A stretch of 64,000 bases of DNA from Myxococcus xanthus (GCF_006402735.1 NZ_CP017174.1:4715001-4779000); one strand, 5' to 3'; positions 33,141-43,108 are shown, counted from the stretch's first letter. Numbers and translations: made by a program. Notes: generated by a model not told the origin, from the sequence alone.

Positions 33141-34268
33141 CTATCTCTGCGCGCTCAACACGCGCTGGAAGAACGCCACCGCCTCCGCGCGCGTACGTGC
33201 CTGCGAGGCCGCGCGCGTCCCCGGCGTGGCATCCCGGCACAGCATGGCCGCCACCTTGAAGCCCAACTCCGTGCACTCGGGCAGGAAAGTGAAGTGGGCC
33301 GCGTCGTCCAACACCACCGTCGTCGCGTCGGGCAGCAGCTTCGCCAGATGCAGGCCGTGCTGTGCATGGGGCATGAGTTCGTCCCCCTTGGCGAGCACCA
33401 GCATCACCGGCACGTCGATGTCCGCCACGTCCCGCGCCTCGTAGGTCCCCGCCATGCCGGGTGCCATGGCGATGGCGGCGCGCACTCGCGGGTCCTTGTA
33501 CGACGCACGCGCCACCGCCATGTCGATGCGGCTGTAGTCCACGTCGCGAAGCTCGTCGCAACCTGGGTGCTCGCGTGTCTCAGGTGCCGTGCAGAGGTTC
33601 GCGATTGGTGACAGGTTGAGCCGCGCGCCCGCCAACGCCAGCGCCGTGTAGCCCCCCATGGAGTGCCCCGCCGCGCCAACGCGCTCTGCGTCCACACGAG
33701 GCCCCCAGACCGCGTCCTTCAAGAGCCCGTCCAGGAGGGCCGTGAAGTCCTGGGGCCGCTCCCAGCCGCGCACATGGCCCTCTGGACTCGTGTCTCCGTA
33801 GGTATTGCCGGGATGGTCCACCGACACGACGATGAAACCGTGCGCGGCCAGGTGCGCGCCGAACCAGGACATGTTGACGGCCGCGCCACCATTGCCGTGG
33901 GACAGCACCACCAGCGGCCAGCGCTCCCAGGCATCCGAGACAGGTGCGTCCTTCGCGGCGACGAAGGGCACGAAGATGGGAGACGCCGTGTGCTCCACCA
34001 TGAGGGAGCCCGGCGGCGCTGGATACCAGACCACTGTCTTCAACGAACGCTGGCGGGCCGCGTCCTCGAAGGTCCGCGTCGTGAAGCCCACGGCGTATGC
34101 CGCGTCGGCGCCTTGACGAGACGTGTTCGACGAAGGCGCCTCCGGAACGGGCCGCGAGGAGGCACAGCCCCACATCATGAGGGCCACTCCGAGGCCCGCT
34201 GCCCCCAGGAACTTCGAGCGACGGTTGACGACAGAGACACTGCGACCGCGAGACGAAGGAGGGCGCAT
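33141..34268 (-). CDS. Alpha/beta hydrolase lipoprotein (PAF-acetylhydrolase/dienelactone-hydrolase-like)
   Basis: The 375-residue protein has a lipoprotein signal (FLGAAGLGVALMMWGC). The alpha/beta-hydrolase core has the oxyanion region PLVVLSHGNGGAAVNMSWFGAHLAAHGFIVVSVDHPGNT, the nucleophile elbow GHSMGG with Ser203, and a late His in DDAAHFTFLPE. An Asp in LAKGDELMP or nearby completes the triad. Related enzymes cleave esters or the acetyl group of platelet-activating-factor-like lipids. Cysteines (NLCTAPETREHPGCDEL, PECTEL, MLCRD) could form disulfides outside the cytoplasm. The start at 34268 is tentative; a later GTG/GTC region is possible. It lies about 115 bp from the selenoprotein candidate. 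Confidence 0.78.
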   Translation of the reverse strand: MRPPSSRGRSVSVVNRRSKFLGAAGLGVALMMWGCASSRPVPEAPSSNTSRQGADAAYAVGFTTRTFEDAARQRSLKTVVWYPAPPGSLMVEHTASPIFVPFVAAKDAPVSDAWERWPLVVLSHGNGGAAVNMSWFGAHLAAHGFIVVSVDHPGNTYGDTSPEGHVRGWERPQDFTALLDGLLKDAVWGPRVDAERVGAAGHSMGGYTALALAGARLNLSPIANLCTAPETREHPGCDELRDVDYSRIDMAVARASYKDPRVRAAIAMAPGMAGTYEARDVADIDVPVMLVLAKGDELMPHAQHGLHLAKLLPDATTVVLDDAAHFTFLPECTELGFKVAAMLCRDATPGTRAASQARTRAEAVAFFQRVLSAQR

Positions 34269-34414
34269 GGAAATCGACCGATGACGACCACCGGGCGCCA
34301 AGCCCGGAGCAGATGACCTTTACCGCAGCCCCCGAGGACGACCGCCGTCAGGCCACCGCAGCGTCACGAAGACGTCCGCGATGGCCTTATCACCCAAGCG
34401 GTCAGCCGCGCCGC

Positions 34415-37400
34415 TCATCCATGTGCCGCCGGGCGCGGCGCATCGCCATGCTCCGGGTGCTGCGGCGGCTCGTGGGTCTCATCGTCCTTCTTGCCGAACC
34501 GCTCACCCAACCGCGTCTTCATGCGGTCCGCCACCACGTAGAAGGCGGGCACCACCAGCAAGCTGAGCACCGTGGACACGGACAATCCACCGAGCACGGC
34601 GATGGACATGGGCGCGCGCGTCTCCGAGCCCGCGCCCAGCGCCAGCGCCGCCGGCACCGCCGCCATCATGGTCGCGGTGGACGTCATGAGAATGGGCCGC
34701 AGCCGCACCGGCCCCGCGCGCAGCATGGCCTGCATCGCGTCCGCGCCGCGCTCCCGCTCTTGCAGCGCGTAGTCCACCAGGATGATGGAGTTCTTCTTCA
34801 CGATGCCCATCAGCAGCAACAGGCCAATCATGCTGAAGATGTTCAGCGTGGTGCCCGTGGCGAACAGGGCAAAGGCCGCGCCCGCCACCGACAGCGGAAG
34901 AATCGTGAGCACCGTCACCGGGTGCAGGAACGAATTGAACTGCGCGCCCAGCACCATGTAGGCCACGCCAATCCCGAGGAAGAGCGCGAAGAACAGGCTG
35001 CTCATCGAGTCGCGGAAGGCCACGCTGGCGCCACCCGCCACCACGCGCACGCCGCCGGGCAGCTCCTTCGCCAGCCGCTCCACCGTCGCCAGGGCCTCTT
35101 CCTGGTTCGAACCCGGCGCCACGTTCGCGAAGACGCTGATGGCGCGCTCACGGTCCCGCCGGGTGATGGCCTGCAGCGCGGGCCGCTCCTCCTGCGTCAC
35201 CAGCGACGACAACGGCACCAGCGCGCCGCTGGCCGTCCGGACCTTCAGCGTGGAGAGGTCCTCCGGCCGGGAGCGCTGATCCGCCAGGAGCCGCATGCGC
35301 ACGTCGATGCGCCGGCCGCCGGTGCTGTACTTGCCCACGCGCACGCCGCCCACCAGCGCGTTGATGGTGGTGGCCACCGACTGGATGGGAACGCCCAGGT
35401 CCGCCGCGCGGCCCCGGTCCGGGGTGATGCGCAGCTCCGGCATGCCCAACTGGTAGTCCGTGTCCACGTCCACCACCTTGCCGCTGGCCTGGAGCTTCTC
35501 CCGCATCTCCTGGCTGGCCTCCACCAACTGCTCCCACTCCGAGCCGCGCACACTGAACTCCACCGGGAAGCCGCGCTGCGCCGTGAAGCCGCTCTGGGAC
35601 TGGTCCTGCACCACCGCGCGCAGGCCCGGGTAGCTGTTGAACTCCTTTCGGAGGATCTGCTGGAAGTCCGCCTGCGGCATGCGCTCGTCGGGCGGCTTCA
35701 AGCTGACGAACATCATGCCGGTGTTGACCGCGCCGCTGCCGAAACCGCCGACGACGGAGAAGACGCGCGTCACCTCGGGCCGGCTGCTGGCGAACTCCTC
35801 CGCGCGCAGGAACAGCCGGTTCGTCTCTTCGATGTTGCTGCCCACCGCCGTCTGCATGCGCACCAGCAGGCGGCTCTGGTCCTGGGACGGCACGAACTCA
35901 CCCGGCAGCGCACGGAAGACGAAGACGCTGGAGGCCGTCAGCGCCACCGCCACGCCCAGCACCCACCACGGCCGCTTCAGGCCCCAGGCCAGGGTGCGCG
36001 CGTAGACGCGCTCCAGCTTCTCGAAGCCCCGGTCCACCCAGACGCCAATCCGGCTGCGGCCTTCACGCGACGTCTTGAGCAACTGCGCGCAGCGCGCGGG
36101 GGCCAGGGTGATGGCCTCCACGTAGGACAGCAGCACCGCCACGCACAGCGTCACGCCGAACTGGAGGAAGTACTTGCCGATGACGCCGCTCATGAAGACG
36201 ACGGGCAGGAAGATGGCCACCACCGCCGCCGTCGCCGCCAGCGCGGCGAAGGTGATTTCCGCGGTGCCCTCGCGCGCGGCGCGCACCCGGTCCTTCCCCT
36301 CTTCGGAGTGCCGGTAGATGTTCTCCAGCACCATGATGGCGTCGTCCACGACGATGCCCACCGCCAGCGCCAGGCCCAGCAACGTGAAGGTGTTGAGCGT
36401 GAAGCCCAGGAAGTAGATGACCGCCACCGTCCCCAGCAGTGACATGGGGATGGCCAGCACCACGTTCATCGTGCTGGAGAGCGAGCCCAGGAACACCCAG
36501 CACACGAAGGCGGTGAGGATGCACGCGAGCATCAGCTCGAACTCGATTTCGTGGACGCTCTCCTCGATGAACTGCGTCGAGTCGAAGTTGATGCCCAGCT
36601 GCATCCCCTCCGGCAGGTCCTTCTGCATCTTGTCCAGCTCGGCCCGGATGCCCTGGGCCACCGCCACGGCGTTGGCGCCGCGCTGCTTCTTGATGCCCAG
36701 GCCCTGCGCCGGCTCGCCGTTGATGCGCGCCATGCGGCGCACGTCCTCGAAGCCGTCCTCCACCAGCGCCACGTCCTTCAGGTAGACGGGGAAGCCGCCC
36801 TGCTCGCGCACGATGATGCGCCGCAGCGTCTCCAGGTCCAGCGCCTCGCCCATGACGCGGACGTTGACCTCGCGGCCCTGCGTCTCGATGCGGCCGGCGG
36901 GCAGCTCCACGTGCTCGCGCTGGAGCGCCGCGGACACGTCCGCCACCGTGAGGCCCAGCGCGTCCAGCTTCTGCGCGTCCACCCAGATGCGGACGTTGCG
37001 CTCCAGCATGCCGCCCAGCTGCACCTCGCCCACGCCCGGAATCGTCTGGAGCTTCTCCTTCACGCGGTAGCGGGCGTAGTCACTCACCACCTGCTGGCTG
37101 AAGGGCCCGGACACGCCGACCCAGAGGATGGGTTGGTCCTCCGGGTTGGACTTGGAGATGATGGGTGGATCGATGTCCAGCGGCAGCCGGCGCTGCACCT
37201 GGCTCACCTTGGTCTGCACGTCCTGGAGCGCCAGGTCCACGTTGCGCGACAGGTCCAGCTCGACGGTGATGTTGCCGCCGCCCTGGCGCGCGGTGGAGTT
37301 GATGGCCGTGACGCCCTCCACCTGCGTCACCGCTTCCTCGATGAACTCGAGGACGTCGCTCTCCACCGCTTCCGGGTTGGCGCCTTCCCACGTGACGGAG

Positions 37401-37540
37401 ATGTTGATGGTGGGGAAGTCGACGTCCGGGAACTGGCTGATGCCAATACGCTGCGCGGCCACCAGTCCGAAGACGATGGTGGCCGCCATGATCATCCACG
37501 CCAGGACGGGCTTCTTGATGCACGCCTCGGTGATGTTCAT
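34415..37540 (-). CDS. RND efflux permease, HAE1 family
   Basis: The 1041-residue inner-membrane pump has the RND layout: one N-terminal helix, a large periplasmic porter domain, six helices, a second porter domain and five helices. Proton relay: LGLALAVGIVVDDAIMVLEN has the TM4 Asp pair, and GIVKKNSIILVDYA has the TM10 Lys. It expels drugs, dyes or lipids through the adaptor and TolC. The start overlaps the adaptor stop by 4 bp (ATGA). The C-terminus is Glu/His/Pro-rich. This is the last gene of a TolC-adaptor-pump operon. The substrate is unknown. Confidence 0.95.
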   Translation of the reverse strand: MNITEACIKKPVLAWMIMAATIVFGLVAAQRIGISQFPDVDFPTINISVTWEGANPEAVESDVLEFIEEAVTQVEGVTAINSTARQGGGNITVELDLSRNVDLALQDVQTKVSQVQRRLPLDIDPPIISKSNPEDQPILWVGVSGPFSQQVVSDYARYRVKEKLQTIPGVGEVQLGGMLERNVRIWVDAQKLDALGLTVADVSAALQREHVELPAGRIETQGREVNVRVMGEALDLETLRRIIVREQGGFPVYLKDVALVEDGFEDVRRMARINGEPAQGLGIKKQRGANAVAVAQGIRAELDKMQKDLPEGMQLGINFDSTQFIEESVHEIEFELMLACILTAFVCWVFLGSLSSTMNVVLAIPMSLLGTVAVIYFLGFTLNTFTLLGLALAVGIVVDDAIMVLENIYRHSEEGKDRVRAAREGTAEITFAALAATAAVVAIFLPVVFMSGVIGKYFLQFGVTLCVAVLLSYVEAITLAPARCAQLLKTSREGRSRIGVWVDRGFEKLERVYARTLAWGLKRPWWVLGVAVALTASSVFVFRALPGEFVPSQDQSRLLVRMQTAVGSNIEETNRLFLRAEEFASSRPEVTRVFSVVGGFGSGAVNTGMMFVSLKPPDERMPQADFQQILRKEFNSYPGLRAVVQDQSQSGFTAQRGFPVEFSVRGSEWEQLVEASQEMREKLQASGKVVDVDTDYQLGMPELRITPDRGRAADLGVPIQSVATTINALVGGVRVGKYSTGGRRIDVRMRLLADQRSRPEDLSTLKVRTASGALVPLSSLVTQEERPALQAITRRDRERAISVFANVAPGSNQEEALATVERLAKELPGGVRVVAGGASVAFRDSMSSLFFALFLGIGVAYMVLGAQFNSFLHPVTVLTILPLSVAGAAFALFATGTTLNIFSMIGLLLLMGIVKKNSIILVDYALQERERGADAMQAMLRAGPVRLRPILMTSTATMMAAVPAALALGAGSETRAPMSIAVLGGLSVSTVLSLLVVPAFYVVADRMKTRLGERFGKKDDETHEPPQHPEHGDAPRPAAHG

Positions 37541-38733
37541 TGCCGGGCGCCTCCGCCGCCGCTGGCGGCCTCCGGTTCCAACCGAGGCTCACCCGTGAAG
37601 GTGGGCTTGGGTCCTTCCGCCACGCGCACGTTGGCCCCGTCGCGCAGGGCCTCACCGCCGCGCACCACCAGCATCTCACCGGGCTTCACGCCGTCACGGA
37701 CCTCCACGCGGCCATCCGCGGTGCGCAGGCCCAGCTCCAGCACGCGCTCACGCGCCTTGTTGCCCTCCACGACGTAGGCCAGGAAGCCGCGCTCGCTGGC
37801 GCGCACCGCCGTCTGCGGAATCACCGGACTGCCGCCGCGCGTGTCCACGGGCACCGCCACCGTGGCGAAGGCGCCCGGACGGAGCCGCTCGGCGTCCTCA
37901 CCGGTGACTTCCGCCGTCACCGGCACCATGCGGCTGGCATCATCCGCGGCGGCGGCCACGTGTGTGATCTTCGCCGTGAAAGAGCCACCACCCGCGGCCT
38001 GGGCGGAGAAGCGCGCCGTCATGCCGGGCTGGATGCGGGACACGTCCGCCGCCGGAACAGTGAAGCGCAGCAGCAACGGCTCGCGCCGCAGCAGCGTGGC
38101 CAGCACGATGCCGGGCTGCACGTACTGGCCCGTCTGCACCGTGCGCGTCTGGAGCACGCCGTCCATGGGCGCGCGCACATAGGCGTCACGCTGGTTGAGC
38201 TGCGCCTGGTCCAGCAGCGCCTTCGCCGCCGCCACGTCCGCCTCCGCCGTGCGCGCGCGGGCCTCGAAGGTCTCCAACTGCTCGGCGGGCAGCAGACCGG
38301 GGCTGACCTCGTTCACCGCGGTGCGGCGCTTCGCACCAGCCTCCGCCTCCACCAGCGTGGCGCGGGCCCGCGCCAGCGTGGCCTCCGCGGACCGCACGGC
38401 GATGGCGTAGCGGGCGGGCTCGATCTCCGCGAGCACCGCGCCCTTCTTCACCGACTGCCCTTCCGCGAAGAGCACCCGCTCCACGGCGCCCGGCACGCGG
38501 GCGGTGATCTGCACCCGCTCGAAGGCCTCCACGGAGCCCACCGCGTCTACCACGTACTCCACGTCCCGCGACTCCACCGGAGCCACCTCGACGGGGAACT
38601 GGATGGCTGCTCGGCCGCCACCTGCCGGCGCTGCTCCGCCTTGGGCGCTTTGCGCGTCCTTCTTGCAGCCAACCCCCAGGGCCAGCGCGGCCACGGCCAG
38701 ACCCAACGTTCCTGCGCGTCGCATTTCCTTCAC
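37537..38733 (-). CDS. RND efflux periplasmic adaptor (membrane fusion protein), lipoprotein
   Basis: The 398-residue protein has a lipoprotein signal (GTLGLAVAALALGVGC). The MFP domains follow: a lipoyl half-motif (VLAEIEPARYAIAV), a long helical hairpin (about 120-190), the second lipoyl half (YVRAPMDGVLQTRTVQTGQYVQPG), and beta-barrel plus membrane-proximal domains (GMTARFSAQ, DGVKPGEMLVVRGGEALRDG). It links the pump to TolC. GTG 38733 overlaps the TolC-family stop codon by 4 bp and has AAGGAACC upstream, so the two are coupled; an ATG three codons later is possible. Confidence 0.93.
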   Translation of the reverse strand: MKEMRRAGTLGLAVAALALGVGCKKDAQSAQGGAAPAGGGRAAIQFPVEVAPVESRDVEYVVDAVGSVEAFERVQITARVPGAVERVLFAEGQSVKKGAVLAEIEPARYAIAVRSAEATLARARATLVEAEAGAKRRTAVNEVSPGLLPAEQLETFEARARTAEADVAAAKALLDQAQLNQRDAYVRAPMDGVLQTRTVQTGQYVQPGIVLATLLRREPLLLRFTVPAADVSRIQPGMTARFSAQAAGGGSFTAKITHVAAAADDASRMVPVTAEVTGEDAERLRPGAFATVAVPVDTRGGSPVIPQTAVRASERGFLAYVVEGNKARERVLELGLRTADGRVEVRDGVKPGEMLVVRGGEALRDGANVRVAEGPKPTFTGEPRLEPEAASGGGGARQ

Positions 38734-40139
38734 GGTTCCTTCCCCAATGGGTCGAGTCCGACTGCCGCCCGCAGCCCCAGCAGCGCCACGCCCAGCGCGA
38801 ATCGGCTCTGGGCATACGCCACCTCCGCCTCGAACTGCCGCAGCGAGGCGTCCGCCACCGTCAGCGCCGTGGACAAGCCCTGACGGTAGAGAATCCCCTG
38901 CTCCTCCGCATTCTGCCGGGCCGTGCGGACCGCCAGGTCGCTCTGTGCCAGGGCGGCCTGGGCATTCTCCAGCGCCACCCTCGCCTGCTCGATATCCACG
39001 TCCACCCGGCGCGTGGTGGCCTGGACCTGGAGTTCCGCCGCCCTTGCCAGGGCCACGCGCTCCCGGCGTTCGGCATAGCGCTCGCCGCCGTCGAAGAAGT
39101 TCCAGATGAGGTTGACGCCCAGGAAGCCGTCACCCGTGCGGCCCGCGAGTCCGGCCTCGTTCGTGAGGCGGTAGGTGGCGGACGCACCCAGCGTGGGAAG
39201 CAGCCGGGCGAGCGGTTCCTTGGCGCTCTCCTCCAGCGCGTCCACCCGCAGCCGCGCGGCCAGGATGTCCGGCCGGCGGTCCAGGGCCCCATCCGCCAGG
39301 GAGGCGTGGGCCCGAGGCGGCCGGCTGGCGTCCGACAGCAGCGCGTCCGGCGAGGCCAGCGTGCCCTTCACCGAGGACACCAGCAGGAAGCCCAGCTCCA
39401 GGCGCGTGGTCTGCGCGGCGTTGCGCGCGTTGGACATCTGCACCTCGGCGCTGGCCGCCTCCAGCTCCGCGCGCGTCACATCGTTGCTGCTGGCCAACCC
39501 CGCCTTGGCGCGGGCCGACGCGTCCTGAAGTGACTGGCGGGCGAACGCGAGGCGCTGCTCGGCGGCGCGGTACACCTGCTCCTGGGCCAGGGTAGCGAGG
39601 AAGGCGTTGGCGGCCTCGAAGCCAATCTGCCGGCGCGCCTCCACGGCCTCCAGCTCCGCCGCGTCGCCGTCCCTCCGCGCCGCGCGGTACAGGAAGATGC
39701 CCCGCGCGTCGAACAGCGGCATGGAGGCGACGAAGTTGGCGTTGAAGGCGTTGTTGCGCTGGATGACCACCGTCTGGCCACCCACTTCGCGCGTCACTTC
39801 ATACAGACGCCGGGTATAGATGCCCGTTCCCGTCAGCTCTGGGAAGAAGAAGGCCCGTGCCCGAGCCAGCCGGGCCCGTGCGGCCTCGGATTGCTGCTCG
39901 GCGGCCAGCGCCACCTCGTTACGCTTCGCGGCAAGTTGCACCGCCTCTTCCAGCGTCAGCGGACCACCTGCCGTGGACAGGGCTTCCGCGGGCGGAGGAC
40001 TTGCTGGGGCATCCTTCGCGGATTCGGAGGCGGCGGGTGCGCCCCCCTCGGTCGCGGGCTGCTGCCCCGAAGCACTGGACGCGGTCAGGGCGAGCCAGGC
40101 GCAGAGGGGCACGGTGATGGCGTGACGGGGTCTATGCAT
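38730..40139 (-). CDS. TolC-family outer membrane efflux protein
   Basis: The 469-residue protein has a signal peptide (HAITVPLCAWLALTASSASG), a disordered Ala/Pro/Ser stretch, then two repeats of the OEP fold with long helices (LTLEEAVQLAAKRNEVALAAE, FEAANAFLATLAQEQVYRAAE, RPDILAARLRVDALEESAKEP, GVNLIWNFFDGGERYAERRE). It would form the trimeric outer-membrane and periplasmic tunnel of the pump encoded downstream. It is first in the operon; ATG 40139 matches the signal peptide although the frame is open much further upstream. A 196-bp divergent gap separates it from the MopE-like gene. Confidence 0.93.
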   Translation of the reverse strand: MHRPRHAITVPLCAWLALTASSASGQQPATEGGAPAASESAKDAPASPPPAEALSTAGGPLTLEEAVQLAAKRNEVALAAEQQSEAARARLARARAFFFPELTGTGIYTRRLYEVTREVGGQTVVIQRNNAFNANFVASMPLFDARGIFLYRAARRDGDAAELEAVEARRQIGFEAANAFLATLAQEQVYRAAEQRLAFARQSLQDASARAKAGLASSNDVTRAELEAASAEVQMSNARNAAQTTRLELGFLLVSSVKGTLASPDALLSDASRPPRAHASLADGALDRRPDILAARLRVDALEESAKEPLARLLPTLGASATYRLTNEAGLAGRTGDGFLGVNLIWNFFDGGERYAERRERVALARAAELQVQATTRRVDVDIEQARVALENAQAALAQSDLAVRTARQNAEEQGILYRQGLSTALTVADASLRQFEAEVAYAQSRFALGVALLGLRAAVGLDPLGKEP

Positions 40140-40335
40140 GAACGGGCGGGGAAGGCTCGGGCGTCGGGGGGTCGGCGCGCCATATAAACGGAGGTAGAGA
40201 GAAGGGGCTATGACGATTCGGCGTCTGGACGCTGGCCTGCGCGACGGACTATGGGTGGCGTCGGGTTCTCCTGGGTTCCGTAGCTCACTGTAGAAAGATT
40301 GCGGGCGCCACCAAGCGCCCGGGAATGCTCGGCCG

Positions 40336-42294
40336 ATGCGTTTATTCCTGATGGGTTGCGTTCTCGCGGTGGTGTTTTCCGTTTCCGGATGCCGGAAGCA
40401 GGAAGACCCGCCCAATGCCGGGGCCGTCCGCGTTCTCGTCTCGTATGCGACGTTTCGCCCGGGCTGTCTCACGCTGACCGTCACGGATGTGGACGAACCC
40501 AGCCGCACCGAGACCGCCGACATCCGGATGGAGCCTTCTGCTCGCAGCGACGTGCGGACGGTGGCCATCCTGGGCCGGGAGGGCTGGAGCCGGAACCTGC
40601 GGCTCACCGCGACCGCCAACGAGCGCTCCTGCAACGGGCCCGTGGTGGCACGGCACGAGGTCACCACGCAGGTGCCCACGGTGGGCACCGCGACCGTGGA
40701 GCTCGACCTGCGCGCCCTGGACCTGGATGACGACGGCTACGTCACCAGCGAGGGCGCCTTCCCTGGCTCGGATTGCAACGACGACGACCCGGCCATCCAC
40801 CCCGGCGCGACGGAGCTGTGCGACGGCGTGGACAACAACTGCGTCAACGGCGAAGCGGATGCCCCCGGCGGCGCGACCTACTACCGCGACGCGGACGGTG
40901 ATGGTTTCGGCGACGCGTCCGCCCTGCCCAACCTCTCCTGCACGCCTCCCGCGGGCTATGTCCTGGAGGCCGGTGACTGCAACGATCGGGACCCCAACAT
41001 CCACCCCAGGCAGGCCGAGCTGGTCTGCGACGGCAAGGACGACAACTGCGATGGGTACATCGACAACGACCCGTTCGATGTGGGCACGCAGTGCCAGACC
41101 GAGCAGAACTGCGCCGGGTCCAAGCAGTGCGCGAGCACCGCGCTGACGGCCTGCGTCAGCAGCGAGACGCCGCGGGAGTGGTTCGTGGACGAGGACGGTG
41201 ATGGCCAGGCGGGAACCTCCGTGGGGCTCTGGTGCGCCAACCCGCCGCAGGACGCCGTGGAGGACAACACGGACTGTGATGAGAGCTCGCGCTTCGTGTC
41301 GAACTCGGCCCCCGAGGTGTGCGACCGGCTGGACAACGACTGTAACGGACAGGTGGACGAAGACCTGGCGGGCTGCGACACCGTGGCCTGGACGACGACG
41401 AACGCGACGCCCTCCTCGATTGTCTGGGACACGGTGGCTGCGTACCCCGGCAACAAGGGCTGGCTCGCCGGACGCGACGGCCACGTCGCCCACGTCGATG
41501 GCGGGACGCTCAACTCCGTGGCGAACTGCCCGGGCCAGTGGAAGTCCTCCTGGGTGACGAACAGCGGCCGCGTGTTCCTGGGCAACAGCGCGGGCAAGTT
41601 CACCACCCGGCTGCCGACCGACACCAGCGCGTGTGTCGACGTGGATGGTCCCGGGAGCGCCAGCATCAACGGGATGGTGGGCTTCGAAAGCGGCAACCGC
41701 GTGGCGCTGTACGCGGTGGACAGCCAGGGCCGCATCCTCCTCTGGAACTACGAGGAGGGCGCCCCCACCCAGGCGGCCCCCGAGGAGCTCACGCGGCTCA
41801 ACGACAACCTCAAGTCCATTGACGGTACCAGCCCGCGGACGCTGTTCGCCGCGGGCGCCGAGACGCAGGGCGGCACCAACCACCCCGTGGTCTGGCGCGG
41901 CCCCACGGAGGACGGTGGCACCTGGCAGAAGGAAGCCCTGGGCAACATCGGGACGACCGGATTCCTCTACGACATCCAGGTGCTCTCACCGAGCCATGTC
42001 TACGCCGTGGGCGACAGCGGGCTCTTCCTGGAGCGCGCGGGCACGACGTGGAGCGTGAAGCCCGCCATCACCCTGCCAACCCAGACCCCGGCGGACATCC
42101 GCGGACTGGTGGCCTTCGGCGGCAAGGCCATCTACGCCGTGAGCTCCGGAACGAACAACATCCACTTCTTCAATGGCACCACCTGGAGCACCGCCTTCAC
42201 GCCGTCCAGCCCCATGAACGCGCTGAGCGGAACCGGCCCGGCGGACGTCTGGGTGGCGGGCTCCGGCGGCGCGCTCGTGCGCTGGCGGCCCTGA
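40336..42294 (+). CDS. MopE-type Cys/Asp-repeat lipoprotein with propeller-like C-terminus
   Basis: The 652-residue protein has a lipoprotein signal (LFLMGCVLAVVFSVSGC, Cys19). Three 'putative metal-binding' repeats follow, of the pattern DCNDxDPxIHPGAxExCDGxDNNC, at about residues 146-171, 214-240 and 312-340. They are separated by DxDGDGxG EF-hand-like loops (DADGDGFGD, DEDGDGQAG). The second half (about 355-650) has repeated W/G-rich strands (WLAGRDGHVAHVDG, VYAVGDSGLFLERAG, DVWVAGSGGALVRW), like a beta-propeller. The repeat is named after the copper-binding MopE of Methylococcus, and such proteins abound in myxobacteria. It is surface or periplasmic. The next gene starts 17 bp later, suggesting co-transcription with the Mla-like transporter. 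Confidence 0.85.
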   Translation: MRLFLMGCVLAVVFSVSGCRKQEDPPNAGAVRVLVSYATFRPGCLTLTVTDVDEPSRTETADIRMEPSARSDVRTVAILGREGWSRNLRLTATANERSCNGPVVARHEVTTQVPTVGTATVELDLRALDLDDDGYVTSEGAFPGSDCNDDDPAIHPGATELCDGVDNNCVNGEADAPGGATYYRDADGDGFGDASALPNLSCTPPAGYVLEAGDCNDRDPNIHPRQAELVCDGKDDNCDGYIDNDPFDVGTQCQTEQNCAGSKQCASTALTACVSSETPREWFVDEDGDGQAGTSVGLWCANPPQDAVEDNTDCDESSRFVSNSAPEVCDRLDNDCNGQVDEDLAGCDTVAWTTTNATPSSIVWDTVAAYPGNKGWLAGRDGHVAHVDGGTLNSVANCPGQWKSSWVTNSGRVFLGNSAGKFTTRLPTDTSACVDVDGPGSASINGMVGFESGNRVALYAVDSQGRILLWNYEEGAPTQAAPEELTRLNDNLKSIDGTSPRTLFAAGAETQGGTNHPVVWRGPTEDGGTWQKEALGNIGTTGFLYDIQVLSPSHVYAVGDSGLFLERAGTTWSVKPAITLPTQTPADIRGLVAFGGKAIYAVSSGTNNIHFFNGTTWSTAFTPSSPMNALSGTGPADVWVAGSGGALVRWRP

Positions 42295-42311
42295 GGCGGC
42301 GAGCGGACACC

Positions 42312-43010
42312 ATGGACCTGCGCGCGGACGGCCTCACGGTATGGTACGGAGCGAGGCAGGTCCTGTCCGGCGTGAGCTGCGCGTTGCCGCCCGGGACGCA
42401 GGCACTGGTCCTGGGGCGCTCGGGCGCGGGGAAGACGACGCTGGTGAAGGCCCTGGCCGGCCTGGTGCGGCCCACCGAAGGCCGTGTGTTGTGGGATGGG
42501 CAGGAAGCGGCGCGTCTGACGGCCGCCGAGCGGCGCGAGCAGCAGGCGTCGTTCGGCATGGTGTTCCAGACGGATGCCCTGTTCGACTCGATGACGGTGC
42601 TGGAGAACGTCATGGCGCCACTCACCCGCCGCCACGTCCCGGAGGCCGAGGCCCGGGCCCGCGCCAGTGACGTGCTGCGGGCGGTAGGGCTCGCGGACGC
42701 GGCGGACACGCTGCCGGAGCGTCTGTCTGGCGGCATGAAGAAGCGCGCGGGAATCGCGCGGGCCCTGGCGGCGCGTCCGTCGGTGGTGCTGGCGGATGAC
42801 CCGTTCGCGGGGTTGGATCCGGGCACGGCGCGGCAGGTGGCCCGGGTGCTCCTGGACGTGTCCCAGGGTGGCACGCTGCTGGTCGTGGCGACGGAGGCTC
42901 CGATGGACCTACCCCTGCCCCGCTGGCTGTACCTGCGGAGTGGCCGGCTGGTTCATGACGGGCCACCCGCGCCCGAGTTGGAGGATGCACCGGACGAGGT
43001 GCCGGCGTGA
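42312..43010 (+). CDS. Mla-like ABC ATPase 1, degenerate Walker B and H-loop
   Basis: The 232-residue nucleotide-binding protein resembles MlaF. Walker A GRSGAGKTT (Lys41), Q-loop MVFQTDALFDSMTVLEN and signature LSGGMKKR (138-145) are normal. Walker B reads VVLADDPFAGLDP, so the catalytic glutamate is Asp163. The H-loop reads VVATEAP with Glu195 where His is expected. Both changes would lower ATP hydrolysis at the site this subunit's Walker motifs form, while its intact LSGG can complete the site of a partner. The partner is most likely the second ATPase of the operon. ATG 42312 follows GAGCGGA. It begins 17 bp after the MopE-like gene. Confidence 0.88.
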   Translation: MDLRADGLTVWYGARQVLSGVSCALPPGTQALVLGRSGAGKTTLVKALAGLVRPTEGRVLWDGQEAARLTAAERREQQASFGMVFQTDALFDSMTVLENVMAPLTRRHVPEAEARARASDVLRAVGLADAADTLPERLSGGMKKRAGIARALAARPSVVLADDPFAGLDPGTARQVARVLLDVSQGGTLLVVATEAPMDLPLPRWLYLRSGRLVHDGPPAPELEDAPDEVPA

Positions 43011-43108
43011 CGCGAAGTGCGCGAGCACATCAAGGTGTCACGACGCGCCACCAGGAGGGCGCGGACACAGCCGTGCCGCTGCCGAGCCTGCACCAGGACG
43101 AGGTGCCG
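42986..43108. repeat. Near-identical 20-bp direct repeat, 103 bp apart
   Basis: TGCACC(A)GGACGAGGTGCCG occurs at 42986-43004, in the last codons of ATPase 1, and at 43089-43108, directly before the permease 1 start codon, where its GAGGTG acts as ribosome-binding site. The 100-bp gap between these genes is the only loose junction in an otherwise tight operon. This looks like a local duplication. Confidence 0.6.
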
